64,000 nucleotides of DNA from Halobacteriovorax sp. (GCA_002720865.1 PBIO01000014.1:991793-1055792), one strand, 5' to 3'. Shown: positions 24,606 through 33,406, counted from the first letter of the stretch. Made by a program: numbers and translations. Notes: a model not told the origin generated them from the letters alone.

Positions 24606-25247
24606 ATGCTCTTTAGTACCGGCATCTTTGCTAAAGAGATTGAGCTCGGAGTAACAGAACTTACTCTTAAATCCCATTATGGAAAATACTCAAAAAAACT
24701 TTTAACAGATGTTTTTAAAGAACTAGGTCATAATCTAAAAGTTTCCGTCTTACCCCATGATAAATTAGAAAAGAATGTACTTGAAAAAAAGCTCGATGGG
24801 GAATTGATTCGTATGTCTAAGTACGGCGATGATAGACCATATCTCGTAAAAGCGGATGTACCCCAGTTTTTCTATAACGTAGCCGTCTATGGAAAAAAAG
24901 ATGAAAAGATTTCTGATTGGTCAGAGTTAAAAGGCAAGAAGATTGGCTTTAGAAAAGGTTTAAAAATAATAGAAATTGAGCTGTTAAAGCATTTTAAAAA
25001 AGGTGATATCTTTCACCTAAGTAAGTTTAACCAGGCCAATATATTAATAGGTCTTGGTCGAATAGATTATTTCGTTGAAGTAGAGAAAGTGTTTGATGAT
25101 TACTTAAAATTTGAAAGCCCTATTAATCTAAAAAATGTAAAGAAAATTGGAATCCTTAAAAAGGACACAGCTCATCTTTATTTAAGAAAAGAGCTCTCCC
25201 ATCTTATCCCCAGCATAAATAAAGAATTGAAGAAAAGAGTTAAGTAA
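24579..25247 (+). CDS. Periplasmic solute-binding-like protein (SBP_bac_3 type)
   Basis: A 222-residue protein with a short signal peptide (residues 1-18, ending IFAKE). Its two lobes show the SBP_bac_3 pattern: EIELGVTELTLKSHYGKYSK at the start, DGELIRMSKYGDDRPYLVKAD, then the hinge phrase SDWSELKGKKIGFRKGLK and IGLGRIDYFVEVE. Such proteins bind amino acids or similar ligands, but there is no transporter gene nearby, so it may be a stand-alone sensor or scavenger. There is no Shine-Dalgarno, and the start codon lies inside a terminator-like hairpin just after a promoter. Its 3' end overlaps the opposing yghU gene by 8 bases. Confidence 0.75.
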   Translation: MRIYHMAFFMLFSTGIFAKEIELGVTELTLKSHYGKYSKKLLTDVFKELGHNLKVSVLPHDKLEKNVLEKKLDGELIRMSKYGDDRPYLVKADVPQFFYNVAVYGKKDEKISDWSELKGKKIGFRKGLKIIEIELLKHFKKGDIFHLSKFNQANILIGLGRIDYFVEVEKVFDDYLKFESPINLKNVKKIGILKKDTAHLYLRKELSHLIPSINKELKKRVK

Positions 25248-26091
25248 GAACTTTTCCTTCAAAGTCTGTAGCGTCATGGCGCTCTATTAGCTTTTCGTTA
25301 TCATCTCCCCAGCTACGATTGACAATTTTTCCACGCTTAACAGCTGGCCTTTGCCCAATAAGTTCACTCCAGCGTAAGAGATTCTTATAGGATTTTGAGT
25401 CTAAGAATTCTCCTGCATCATAAAGGTTCCCACTAACGAGTGCTCCGTACCAAGGCCAGATAGCCATATCAGCAATACTATACTCTTCACCGGCAATATA
25501 AGTTCTGTTGCCTAAGACTTTATCTAAAACATCCATTTGGCGTTTTGCTTCCATGGTAAATCGATTAATACAATATTCGAGCTTCTCAGGGGCATAAGCA
25601 TAGAAATGCCCAAAGCCTCCACCAATATAAGGAGCACTTCCCATTTGCCAAAATAGCCAATTTAGAACCTCTGTTCTCTTTGGATGTTCCTCGGGAAGAA
25701 ACCGATTAAATTTTTCTGCTAGGTATAAAAGCATTGATCCTGATTCAAACAAGCTGACTGGCGTCTCACCAGACTTGTCTAAAAGAGCAGGAATCTTTGA
25801 GTTTGGATTGATTTTTACGAATCCAGAAGAGAATTGGTCACCTTCTAAAATATTAATCAAGAAGGCATCATATTCAGCTTCCTTGATTCCAAGTTCTAAA
25901 AGCTCTTCAAACATAATTGTTACTTTTACGCCATTAGGAGTTCCTAAAGAGTAAAGCTGAAAGGGGTGCTTACCAACGGGTAGCTCTTTTTCATGAGTGG
26001 AGCCCGAGATAGGGCGATTGATATTTGCAAATTTCCCCTCGCCCTTGCTTTCATGTTTCCATACTTTTGGGGGGTTATAGCTAGTGGTCAT
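25240..26091 (-). CDS. yghU: Glutathione-dependent disulfide-bond oxidoreductase YghU
   Basis: A 283-residue glutathione S-transferase of the Nu class. The N-terminal extension TSYNPPKVWKHESKGEGKFANINRP is the family's hallmark, followed by the thioredoxin-like domain with LPVGKHPFQLYSLGTPNGVKVTIMFEEL and IPALLD. The helical C-terminal domain contains WLFWQMGSAPYIGGGFGHFYAYAPEK and EEYSIADMAIWPWYG. YghU binds two glutathiones, reduces disulfides of glutathionyl substrates and has peroxidase activity. ATG 26091 has AAGGATGAG upstream. It is a single gene. Confidence 0.93.
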   Translation of the reverse strand: MTTSYNPPKVWKHESKGEGKFANINRPISGSTHEKELPVGKHPFQLYSLGTPNGVKVTIMFEELLELGIKEAEYDAFLINILEGDQFSSGFVKINPNSKIPALLDKSGETPVSLFESGSMLLYLAEKFNRFLPEEHPKRTEVLNWLFWQMGSAPYIGGGFGHFYAYAPEKLEYCINRFTMEAKRQMDVLDKVLGNRTYIAGEEYSIADMAIWPWYGALVSGNLYDAGEFLDSKSYKNLLRWSELIGQRPAVKRGKIVNRSWGDDNEKLIERHDATDFEGKVLT

Positions 26092-26145
26092 TTCTCATCC
26101 TTTTTTAACATTCATATCCTATAGGAATAGGCTAAAATACATGAA

Positions 26146-26757
26146 ATGAAAAATCTAAGATTTGTCGAAGAAAACATGCTTAAAACTTACGAGGAAAATG
26201 CCCAAGAGTTTGATAGACAACGGTCGAAAAACCTTTTTGAGGAGAAGTGGCTAAATAAGTTCAGTGAGCTTATAGGTCCAAGTGGAGAAGTATTAGATAT
26301 TGGTTGCGGTGCAGGCGAGCCGATCGCAAAGTATTTTATTGAGAAGGGATTCTCCATAACTGGAGCGGATTTTTCCTCAGAGATGATAAAAATTGCTCGT
26401 AAAAGATTCCCAAAGCAATCTTGGATTATTGAGGATATGAGAACCTTAAATTTAAAAAGAGAATTTGATGGATTGATTGCCTGGAATAGCTTTTTTCATT
26501 TGAATCAAGAAGACCAAAGAAAAGCAATCCCTCTTTTTTGTAAACTGGTTAAGGATGAGGGAGTCTTGATGATGACGGTTGGCCCTGAAGAAGGGGAAGT
26601 TTTGGGAAAGGTTAATAATTGTGATGTTTATCACTCTAGTCTTAGTGAAAAAGAGTACAGAAGCATCTTTGAAAAGATGAACTTTGATATTATTGAGTTT
26701 ATGGCCAATGATAGTGAGTGTAATGGACATTCAATATTGCTTGCTAAGAAAAGATAG
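26146..26757 (+). CDS. Class I SAM-dependent methyltransferase
   Basis: A 203-residue enzyme. Motif I is VLDIGCGAGEPIAKYFIEKG, followed by ITGADFSSEMIKIARKRFPKQ, the acidic ribose loop, and EFDGLIAWNSFFHL as motif II. It resembles Methyltransf_25/11 small-molecule enzymes. TAAAAT (26133-26138) lies 7 bases before the start and there is no Shine-Dalgarno, so it may be leaderless. Met at 26176 is an alternative start. chrA follows after 13 bases and may be co-transcribed. The substrate is unknown. Confidence 0.85.
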   Translation: MKNLRFVEENMLKTYEENAQEFDRQRSKNLFEEKWLNKFSELIGPSGEVLDIGCGAGEPIAKYFIEKGFSITGADFSSEMIKIARKRFPKQSWIIEDMRTLNLKREFDGLIAWNSFFHLNQEDQRKAIPLFCKLVKDEGVLMMTVGPEEGEVLGKVNNCDVYHSSLSEKEYRSIFEKMNFDIIEFMANDSECNGHSILLAKKR

Positions 26758-26770
26758 GTAGGGAAGAGAA

Positions 26771-27859
26771 ATGAAAAATCTAAAAGAAATTATTCAGCTG
26801 TTTTTTCATCTTGGACTCGTCGCCTTCGGTGGTCCCGCTGCTCATATTGCCATGATTCATAAAGAAGTTGTGGATAAAAGAAAGTGGATGGAAGAGGATC
26901 ATTTTTTAGATCTAGTTGGAGCGACATCACTTATTCCGGGACCAAACTCAACAGAGATGGTTATTCATTGCGGTTATCAAAGAGGTGGTGTGGCCGGGCT
27001 TTTCGCATCTGGAATCTCGTTTATCCTTCCTGCTTGTGTGCTCACAGGTATTTTAGCCTACCTTTATACTTTGGCCTTTCAGATACCAAATTTTGAAGCC
27101 TATATGATTGGAATAAAACCAGTGGTCTTAATTCTTATTTTCCAGGCATTACAAAAGCTTTGGAAAAAAGCGATTAAAAGCTATGAGCTTGGTATTATTG
27201 CAGCAGTAGTTGTGCTTCTAGGATTTTTAGGCATTAGTGAGGCTCTTTGTTTACTTATTGGAGGTCTTCTAGGTTTTGGATTCTTAAAAATTAGAAATTC
27301 TTTTACACTTAATTCCGTCGCCATTCCGGCAATCTTTTGGGTCTTTGCTAAAATCGGATCTATTTTATTTGGCAGTGGCTATGTTCTTATTGCTTATCTT
27401 CAGGATGAAATCGTTGAGCAAAGAGGCTGGCTGACAAGTGCTCAAATCGCAGATGCTGTGGCCATTGGTCAATTTACCCCTGGACCAGTTTTATCAACCT
27501 CCACATTTATTGGTTATCTTTTAAATGGTCCCTATGGAGCTATTGCCGCCTCTGTGGGAATATTCCTACCTTCTTTTTTATTTGTTTTACTCCTTAATCC
27601 GTTAATTCCAAAGATGAGAAGTTCAAAAAACTTTTCTTTATTACTAGATAGTGTAAATGCAGGAGCACTTGGTTTAATGGCCTATGCCTTGTTTCCTCTT
27701 GGTAAAGTGGCTTTTTTAAATCCAATTGGAATTATTGTTTTTTTAGTTATCTGCGGGGTGCTTTGGAAGTTTCCAAAATTAAGCTCATTAAAACTTGTGA
27801 CTCTTGGAATTTTATTGGGAGTTATTTTAGTTAAGAGCCTCCCCTCATTAGTGCTTTAG
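26771..27859 (+). CDS. chrA: Chromate transporter ChrA family
   Basis: A 362-residue inner-membrane protein with two homologous halves, each of five to six membrane segments, as in long-chain CHR proteins. The half-signatures are FHLGLVAFGGPAAHIAMIHKE with LVGATSLIPGPNSTEMVIH, and FGSGYVLIAYLQDEIVEQRG with AIGQFTPGPVLSTSTFIGYL. CHR proteins export chromate by a proton-coupled mechanism in characterised cases. The protein is shorter than typical long-chain ChrA (about 400 residues). It is 13 bases downstream of a methyltransferase gene. A 9-bp stem overlaps its stop codon. Confidence 0.92.
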   Translation: MKNLKEIIQLFFHLGLVAFGGPAAHIAMIHKEVVDKRKWMEEDHFLDLVGATSLIPGPNSTEMVIHCGYQRGGVAGLFASGISFILPACVLTGILAYLYTLAFQIPNFEAYMIGIKPVVLILIFQALQKLWKKAIKSYELGIIAAVVVLLGFLGISEALCLLIGGLLGFGFLKIRNSFTLNSVAIPAIFWVFAKIGSILFGSGYVLIAYLQDEIVEQRGWLTSAQIADAVAIGQFTPGPVLSTSTFIGYLLNGPYGAIAASVGIFLPSFLFVLLLNPLIPKMRSSKNFSLLLDSVNAGALGLMAYALFPLGKVAFLNPIGIIVFLVICGVLWKFPKLSSLKLVTLGILLGVILVKSLPSLVL

Positions 27860-27867
27860 GGAGGCTC
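27835..27867. repeat. Inverted repeat at the chrA stop codon
   Basis: GAGCCTCCC (27835-27843) pairs perfectly with GGGAGGCTC (27859-27867) across a 15-base loop containing the chrA stop. It lacks T runs on both sides, so it is more likely an RNA 3' stability element between convergent genes than a classical terminator. Confidence 0.5.
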
Positions 27868-27884
27868 AAAGCTTTGGGGGCTTC

Positions 27885-28172
27885 TTATTTACAATTGTTT
27901 ACATTAGAAATTGAACTTCTAAATGCAAATCCTACTTTAACAGTAAAAGTACATTGTCCTGAAACAGCTAGGTAGTTAGTTGTTAGGCCTGACTCGCTAA
28001 CTTTTCTAACTTTAACATTTGTTCCACCTACGAAGTTTTGAGCTTTTTTCGTAGCGATGTTGTGAGCTGTTCTTTCAAGTTGATCCCAATCTACTGATGG
28101 CATATCAGGTGTTGTAAAAGCAGCAGCATTTAATCCAGTAAGTAATCCAGCAATTAATAATAGTTTTTTCAT
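27885..28172 (-). CDS. Small secreted protein of unknown family
   Basis: A 95-residue protein with a signal peptide (residues 1-18, ending AAAF). The mature part (about 77 residues) has a helix (VDWDQLERTAHNIATKKAQN) and beta strands carrying two Cys (SGQCTFTVKVG and VNNCK) that likely form a disulfide. A good GGAGG precedes ATG 28172. The family is unknown. Its position is isolated, convergent with chrA. Confidence 0.7.
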   Translation of the reverse strand: MKKLLLIAGLLTGLNAAAFTTPDMPSVDWDQLERTAHNIATKKAQNFVGGTNVKVRKVSESGLTTNYLAVSGQCTFTVKVGFAFRSSISNVNNCK

Positions 28173-28375
28173 GATGTCCTCCGAACGTTAATAAATATGT
28201 TGAGACTTAATTAGCAAAAATTGAGAGCGAGAGATTTTTTTGGAATTTTTTTCAAAAGGAGTTTCGTCATGGGCCCAAATATGTAGGGCGTGATGAAGCT
28301 TATCCTGTAAAAATAGGGGAGAAGCCCCCTTAAATCACCCTTTTAGGCTAGTTTAGGGCAAAACCGAGGAGCCCA

Positions 28376-28906
28376 ATGAAAATCATACTGATCTTTTTTC
28401 TTTTAAGTCTTGTTTATATAGGAACGGCCGTGGCCGCCGTAGATTATAGCGGCTTTGAGCTAAAGCCCCATCAGATAAGCTTATTGAAAAAGCTAGAAGC
28501 AAAGGGAAAAGATGAAGCCTATCTTTTAAAGATGGCAAAAGGTTTTCATTTATATAATACGACAGGTTCTTCTATAGAAGAGGAGGAGACGGAATATATA
28601 CCTCCTCATACTGACGAAGAGTTAAAAGAAGTTCAGCAGTGGGCAAAAGGGGGCGCTTTTTCTGCCTTTTTATCATACACAAAATTAAGTTTCGATAGTA
28701 AGTCTTATCAAGCTGATTGCCCGAATTGGGCCCTTTTTAATTTTGGTAGGGCCACCGGAGTTGAATATCTAAAAAGAGATGTTCTTAAAGGTGCCATCAA
28801 TATGATGAGTGAACTTCAGTATCACTACGCTAAAGATAGTGAAAATTTTCAAGAAAAATTTCTAGAGCTCGCTAAAAGAGAAGGGCTCGGAACTTATTTT
28901 TACTAG
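28376..28906 (+). CDS. Secreted protein of unknown family
   Basis: A 176-residue protein with a signal peptide (residues 1-20, ending AVAAV). It is helical and acidic in the middle (SSIEEEETEYIPPHTDEELKE), with one Cys (DCPNWALFNFG). The phrase FSAFLSYTKLSFDSKSY looks structured. GAGGAG precedes ATG 28376. The 3' end overlaps the opposing SGNH hydrolase by 4 bases. The family is not recognised. Confidence 0.7.
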   Translation: MKIILIFFLLSLVYIGTAVAAVDYSGFELKPHQISLLKKLEAKGKDEAYLLKMAKGFHLYNTTGSSIEEEETEYIPPHTDEELKEVQQWAKGGAFSAFLSYTKLSFDSKSYQADCPNWALFNFGRATGVEYLKRDVLKGAINMMSELQYHYAKDSENFQEKFLELAKREGLGTYFY

Positions 28907-29604
28907 GGAAGTAAGGGAAGAATCATTTTAAAAAATTCTGAAGCGCCTTTTTTACTTAGGTGAATTCGGTCCCCAAGATAGTTTTCTCTATCGTGAGCAT
29001 AGGTCGCAAGGCTTTCTTCTGTGACGCCTTTAAGTACCTTACAGCGACTTCCAATGGCCTTTAAAAAGTATTCCTGCGTCTCTACACGAAGCTTATTCTT
29101 TTCAATAAGATCTTTATAGTAAGGAGGGGAAGTTATAAATAAACATTGCTGTTCATCTGAAAGTGCTCCTAAAAGATTCCCTACTTTCTTTGATATATAA
29201 TTTTCATTAAAACCCATGGAGTTACCAAGGAATTGGAAAATGACCAATTGAGGTTTTTTTCTATTGAGATACTTAAAAGCGGAGTCTCCATTGGTGCTTA
29301 AGCAAACCTCATTTTTCATCGGAACGCGAGAGCTATCGTTTTTTCTTCCATTTCTTTTACAAAGCCATTTAGAGTTTTTTGAATCCCTCTCATCTCCCCA
29401 ATGTCTTGGAGAGCTTGAGCCAACTCCATAAAGTCTGACCTCTTCAATCTTTGAACTCTCTTTTAAATGCTTGTAAACCATTCCTCCTAGAAAGCCCTCA
29501 CTTTGAGAGTCTCCAATATAAAGAACAGAACTAACCGAGCTAGGGGCTCTTTTGAACTGAGAACAAGAAGCAAAAATAAGACTTAATAGTATGGCTAGTT
29601 TCAT
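28903..29604 (-). CDS. SGNH/GDSL-type hydrolase, lipoprotein
   Basis: A 233-residue protein with a lipobox (IFASCSQF, Cys14). The SGNH fold is shown by VLYIGDSQSEGFLGGMV with the nucleophile Ser in GDSQS (block I), RLYGVGSSSPRHWG (Gly, block II), VIFQFLGNSMG (Asn, block III) and LGDRIHLSKKGASEFF with D-x-x-H (block V). Such esterases act on lipids or on acetyl groups of cell-wall glycans. The start codon follows a perfect TATAAT by 6 bases with no Shine-Dalgarno, so the mRNA is probably leaderless. It is convergent with the gene at 28376. Confidence 0.82.
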   Translation of the reverse strand: MKLAILLSLIFASCSQFKRAPSSVSSVLYIGDSQSEGFLGGMVYKHLKESSKIEEVRLYGVGSSSPRHWGDERDSKNSKWLCKRNGRKNDSSRVPMKNEVCLSTNGDSAFKYLNRKKPQLVIFQFLGNSMGFNENYISKKVGNLLGALSDEQQCLFITSPPYYKDLIEKNKLRVETQEYFLKAIGSRCKVLKGVTEESLATYAHDRENYLGDRIHLSKKGASEFFKMILPLLP

Positions 29605-29631
29605 AATCAGATTATAGCAGAAATCTTGAAA

Positions 29632-30786
29632 CTAGCTATCAGTGCTCTTTTGGGGCTTTGCTGCCGTTAAAACTAAGGATGGGATAATACTATTTAAAAG
29701 AGTGTAAATTAGTAGGGCATAAATCATAACGGGAGGTAAGCCCCCTCTTTCTTTTAGGATCCCAGCAATGACAAGACCAAAAATTAGTGTTGGCATAAGG
29801 GATAGGGAAATCTTGTAAGGATCCTTTTTTACCTTATCCATAAAAAACTTCATACTCGAACCAATTACAAGAAGTCTTAGTGGGATAAAAATTACTAGCA
29901 TTATTGAACCGATTTTTAAGGCCTCTAAAGTAATTTCGTTGAAGTAGATTCCAAGTCCTGCGTAGAAGAAGTAAAAAGGTAAAAAGGTTTTAAAAAAGCT
30001 AGAAAGTGAGTGAAGCATATTCTCTTCACCTTCTTTAAAAATTTCTCTCTTAAATCGCCCGCCAACAAGACCAACAACGAAGGCTCCGACTAAATAATAA
30101 GCGCCCATTTCTTTAGAGAGGACTCCTGCAATTAATGATAGCACCACAAGAAAGGGAACTTCAGAATTTGGGGCATAGGGAGAAACAAACTTAAAAAATA
30201 ATCTAAAGACGACCGGTAGGATTAAGAATAAAAAGATAAAAAATGCTGAGGAGACAAGTAAAGACTTTATATCCCCACTTTGTAAGGCAAAGAATAATAA
30301 CACAATGGCGATAAGTTCCTTACTAATGGCCTTTGATTTAATCCAGTATTCTTGATCCCCGCCCATTTCAAATGATTTTAGCGAGTTTAATATAAAGCCC
30401 GCTGAAGGTGTAAAAATCCCTAATGAATAAATAAAGGATTCTTGAAAGGGTAGGCTAAAGTATTTTGAGATCCCAAACGCTATCGTAATAAGAATAAGTA
30501 GGGATTTTGTTAAGAACTTGGTTAAATATATCTTGTCTTGCTTGAGTTCTTCAAACTCAACCTCAAGACCTGCAAATAAAAAGAGTGAGGTGATCCCAAT
30601 TTGCGATAAAAACCTAAACAAAGTATCGCTTTTTAAAGTTGGGTCAAAGGCCGTAAGAATGACCCCGATCAAGAGGGCCGTAATACCAGAGGGGATCTTA
30701 AAACGCATAAGGACTTTTGGAAGAATAAGGACGAGTGAAAATACCGCCAAATATTCTAAATCATGCGTAATCGATAGATCTGGCAT
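29632..30786 (-). CDS. Cation:proton antiporter, CPA2 family
   Basis: A 384-residue inner-membrane protein with about 11-12 membrane segments. It matches the Na/H exchanger family of KefB/GerN type: LILPKVLMRFKIPSGITALLIG, ITSLFLFAGLEVEFEEL (the conserved F-A-G-x-E segment), FTPSAGFILNSLK, and FVVGLVGGRF. It lacks the C-terminal TrkA-N domain of KefB/C and is therefore probably a plain antiporter for K or Na. AGGGGGG three bases before the ATG is a strong ribosome site. Confidence 0.85.
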   Translation of the reverse strand: MPDLSITHDLEYLAVFSLVLILPKVLMRFKIPSGITALLIGVILTAFDPTLKSDTLFRFLSQIGITSLFLFAGLEVEFEELKQDKIYLTKFLTKSLLILITIAFGISKYFSLPFQESFIYSLGIFTPSAGFILNSLKSFEMGGDQEYWIKSKAISKELIAIVLLFFALQSGDIKSLLVSSAFFIFLFLILPVVFRLFFKFVSPYAPNSEVPFLVVLSLIAGVLSKEMGAYYLVGAFVVGLVGGRFKREIFKEGEENMLHSLSSFFKTFLPFYFFYAGLGIYFNEITLEALKIGSIMLVIFIPLRLLVIGSSMKFFMDKVKKDPYKISLSLMPTLIFGLVIAGILKERGGLPPVMIYALLIYTLLNSIIPSLVLTAAKPQKSTDS

Positions 30787-30860
30787 TGTCCCCCCCTAAA
30801 CATAAAACCTAACCCTATTATCGAGTCAAATACACGGTTTTACTAGCTAAAATGATAGAT

Positions 30861-32237
30861 TCAGCTAAATTGCTTTAGCCGCTCTATAAGCTTCATTTGG
30901 AGCTTTTCGCTGGCTTTTGTGAACCAGAAAAAGTGTGTTTTCACCTTTTTCCGATCAAAATATAGGCCTCCAGAGTCAATGTCCTTGTGGGTTCCAAGGA
31001 GCCAGAGGATAGTGTCAGCCCCTTGCAATGGGGTTCTTAGTCGACCCTTCATCTTCTTATCAAATTCCGGGATGGCGGAGCTAACACCAGGTGTCTCTGC
31101 CCAGCCAGGATGCATCGCCATAACTTTTTGATTTGGAAACATATTTTTAAAATAAGGAAGTAGGGTTACCTGCGCCCTTTTTACATTGGCATAGGTCGCA
31201 ACTTTGTCATACTTAGGATTTTCAAAAATCGTCTCTAAGTCTAGTTTAGCAAGATACATCCCACCTGATGTGACCCAAACAATTCTAGCATTCTCCTTGA
31301 GCTTTCCCTCTTCTTTTAATTTTTCGACCAGAAAATAATGACCAAAGAGCTGGGAGGCGAATTGAAGCTCGACTCCATTTTTATTTTTCGTAAACTTCTC
31401 AGGCATTCCACCAGCGTTTAGAACCACATAGTCTAAGGGCTCAAGTTTATCGACTACTGTCTTTAATTCGTCCCAGTTTGCCATATCCCAAGAAAGAAAA
31501 GATAACTTCTCATGTTCTTGAGCCGCCGCTTCTCCCTTTTCTTGGTTTCTTCCTGTGATAAAAACATGGACTCCCTGTTTAGCAAGTTCAAGAGAGGCCG
31601 CTTGGCCGATACCTGAAGTTCCCCCGGTGATGATGGCCTTAGCGCCATCTCTAAATTGATACTCTTCATCGAAAAATTTCTCATGTCTTAAATACCCACT
31701 TTTATCAAAACTATAATAAATACTTGCGTCTAAAATTTTGTTCCACATAAAACCTTCATAAAAAACCTTGATACTTAGAGGAAAGAAAATTCCCCAGCCT
31801 ATTCCTACGGCTAAATAATAAAAAGGAGAGAGTACTTCAATTGGAGATAACTTAGATCCACCATAGTATGCGCTAATACCACCCAGGGCACCAATAAGAG
31901 CAAGAAGAGGAATAGGTTTTTTTGAAAGATAGTTTAGAAGATCCCCGTAGTATCCAATGAACACAAAATAAAGGGCCGTTAGCCATAAGGGGAAACTCTC
32001 TTGACCATAATTAACCAGGCCTAAGCTTTCAAAGAGACCCTCTTGGATAAGTCCATAAATAACAAAGAAGCCTAGAGAAAAAACATAATGGCCTCGAGTT
32101 ATATTAGGTTTATATATAAAGTAGTTTGCTGCAGCTAATCCTATAGAAGCTAGAAAGATCGGCAATTGATATTTATAACCAAAGGCGACACTTACATACC
32201 AAAACCCTTGAAGAATGATGACTTTAAGTGCGGTCAT
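30861..32237 (-). CDS. DUF2878-like membrane domain fused to DHRS12-type short-chain dehydrogenase
   Basis: A 458-residue protein. Residues 1 to about 155 form five to six membrane helices resembling DUF2878 (QGFWYVSVAFGYKYQ, YGLIQEGLFESLGLV). From about residue 175 a short-chain dehydrogenase follows: SFDKSGYLRHEKFFDEE matches the DHRS12 entry, AIITGGTSGIGQAASLELAKQG is the nucleotide site, VLNAGG the strand 4 motif, and the catalytic residues are in VTSGGMY and TYANVKRAQ (Tyr-x-x-x-Lys as YANVK). In other bacteria DUF2878 and this dehydrogenase are separate neighbours in lipid stress clusters, so the fusion is notable. It may act on membrane lipids. Gene order with the next two genes supports that. 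Confidence 0.78.
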   Translation of the reverse strand: MTALKVIILQGFWYVSVAFGYKYQLPIFLASIGLAAANYFIYKPNITRGHYVFSLGFFVIYGLIQEGLFESLGLVNYGQESFPLWLTALYFVFIGYYGDLLNYLSKKPIPLLALIGALGGISAYYGGSKLSPIEVLSPFYYLAVGIGWGIFFPLSIKVFYEGFMWNKILDASIYYSFDKSGYLRHEKFFDEEYQFRDGAKAIITGGTSGIGQAASLELAKQGVHVFITGRNQEKGEAAAQEHEKLSFLSWDMANWDELKTVVDKLEPLDYVVLNAGGMPEKFTKNKNGVELQFASQLFGHYFLVEKLKEEGKLKENARIVWVTSGGMYLAKLDLETIFENPKYDKVATYANVKRAQVTLLPYFKNMFPNQKVMAMHPGWAETPGVSSAIPEFDKKMKGRLRTPLQGADTILWLLGTHKDIDSGGLYFDRKKVKTHFFWFTKASEKLQMKLIERLKQFS

Positions 32238-32245
32238 ATCTCGGT

Positions 32246-32719
32246 TTAGTTAAGTGAGAGGAGTTTCTTTTTGAGATCTTTATCAACTGGTACCTCACCA
32301 AGCCAAGGCTCAAAAACCATTGAAGCAATAATTTTGTCATCGATTTCTCCTACGAGTTTGCCATTTTTAAGCATGCTTACTTTTGTGTTTTCTTTTCTGA
32401 TGACGTAAAGATCACCTTCTTTTAGATCTACAACTTGATTGATAATCCAATTGTACTTGTCTTTATGCTCAGGGTTTTTCTTTAGGAATGGTTCAAGACC
32501 TTCTTCCCAACCCATAATGGAGTATTTCTTTTTTACTTCCCTTTTGTAATCCAGGTGAAGCTCCTCTTTTCCATTCTTCCCTTTAAAGTAGGAGATCTGA
32601 TAAATATCGATCTTAAAAATTGAAAACTCTGCCAAAGCAGTACCAACCATTTTAAGTTCATCGGCCTTAGATGAAGGCATAAAAAGAAAGAGAAAAAGAA
32701 CAAGTATGATGTTTTTCAT
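32246..32719 (-). CDS. Chalcone-isomerase-like secreted protein
   Basis: A 157-residue protein with a signal peptide (residues 1-19, ending SKADE). It follows the chalcone-isomerase-like pattern: LKMVGTALAEFSIFKIDIYQISYF, then LDYKREVKKKYSIMGWEEGLEP, VDLKEGDLYVIRKENTKVSM and SMVFEPWLGEVPVDKDLKKKLL. This domain occurs in bacterial membrane-lipid clusters with DUF3833, DUF2878 and lipocalin. I chose ATG 32719 because only it gives a signal peptide. TATACT lies 6 bases upstream and no Shine-Dalgarno exists, suggesting a leaderless message. It is followed after 8 bases by the fusion gene at 30861 and is divergent from the lipocalin. Confidence 0.8.
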   Translation of the reverse strand: MKNIILVLFLFLFMPSSKADELKMVGTALAEFSIFKIDIYQISYFKGKNGKEELHLDYKREVKKKYSIMGWEEGLEPFLKKNPEHKDKYNWIINQVVDLKEGDLYVIRKENTKVSMLKNGKLVGEIDDKIIASMVFEPWLGEVPVDKDLKKKLLSLN

Positions 32720-32809
32720 AGATCTAGTATAACAGACTCTGTCGAAGATTTGCCTTATGCATGTCTTAGACAATATTGCCTCTTTGTAGAATTGCTATAC
32801 ATTAGGAGC

Positions 32810-33331
32810 ATGAAAACAATCTTTATAATATTGGTATGCCTTATGAACTTTAGTTGCGCTGCTGGAGGGGACTTTAGACGGACTGTCGACTACGTGGATA
32901 TGAATCGTTTTATGACCAAGTGGTATGTGATCGCAGGAAGATTGACCTCTTTTGAAGATGGGGCCCATAACGCCATAGAAAACTACTCTTGGAATGATGA
33001 GAAGAATAGAATTGATATAAGTTTCACTTTTAGGAAAGACTCATTTGATGGCAAAGAAAAAGCTATTCCTCAAAAGGGCTGGATAGAAAATCATAAGACC
33101 AATGCTCACTGGAAGATAAGTCCTTTTTGGCCATTAAAGTTTCATTACCTGGTGATTGATTTAGCCGAAGATTACTCTTGGACTGTTATAGGTGTCCCAA
33201 GCGAAAAGTGGGTTTGGATCATGGCCAAAGACTGGAACATGTCACAAGCTAAGTTGGATTCTATTATCAAAAGAGTAGATGAAATGGGTTATTCAATTAA
33301 AGATATAAAACGAGTTCCCCAAAAGTGGTAA
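32810..33331 (+). CDS. blc: Bacterial lipocalin (Blc-like) lipoprotein
   Basis: A 173-residue lipocalin with a lipobox (LMNFSCAAG, Cys14). The first conserved block is FMTKWYVIAGRLTSFE (G-x-W replaced by T-K-W), followed by AHNAIENYSWNDE, NAHWKISPFWPLKFHYLVIDLAEDYSWTVIGVPSEKWVWIMA with the typical Y-x-W and W-I-x-x-R-like end, and a C-terminal helix. Bacterial lipocalins bind fatty acids or lysophospholipids at the outer membrane. The start is ATG 32810 with AGGAGC upstream. The gene is divergent from the chalcone-isomerase-like gene, 90 bases apart, so both may share control. Confidence 0.85.
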   Translation: MKTIFIILVCLMNFSCAAGGDFRRTVDYVDMNRFMTKWYVIAGRLTSFEDGAHNAIENYSWNDEKNRIDISFTFRKDSFDGKEKAIPQKGWIENHKTNAHWKISPFWPLKFHYLVIDLAEDYSWTVIGVPSEKWVWIMAKDWNMSQAKLDSIIKRVDEMGYSIKDIKRVPQKW

Positions 33332-33382
33332 GTGATTTCAGCGACTTAGAGGGCTAATGACCTGAAGAGCTTATACCTTTAA

Positions 33383-33406
33383 GGGCTAATATGATAACTC
33401 TAGCCC
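33383..33406. promoter_or_regulatory. Inverted repeat over the modA promoter
   Basis: GGGCTA (33383-33388) and TAGCCC (33401-33406) flank a -10-like TATGAT (33390-33395), and the right arm touches ATG 33407. GGGCTAATGA occurs again at 33351-33360. This is a candidate operator for molybdate control, unlike the E. coli ModE site in sequence. Confidence 0.45.
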
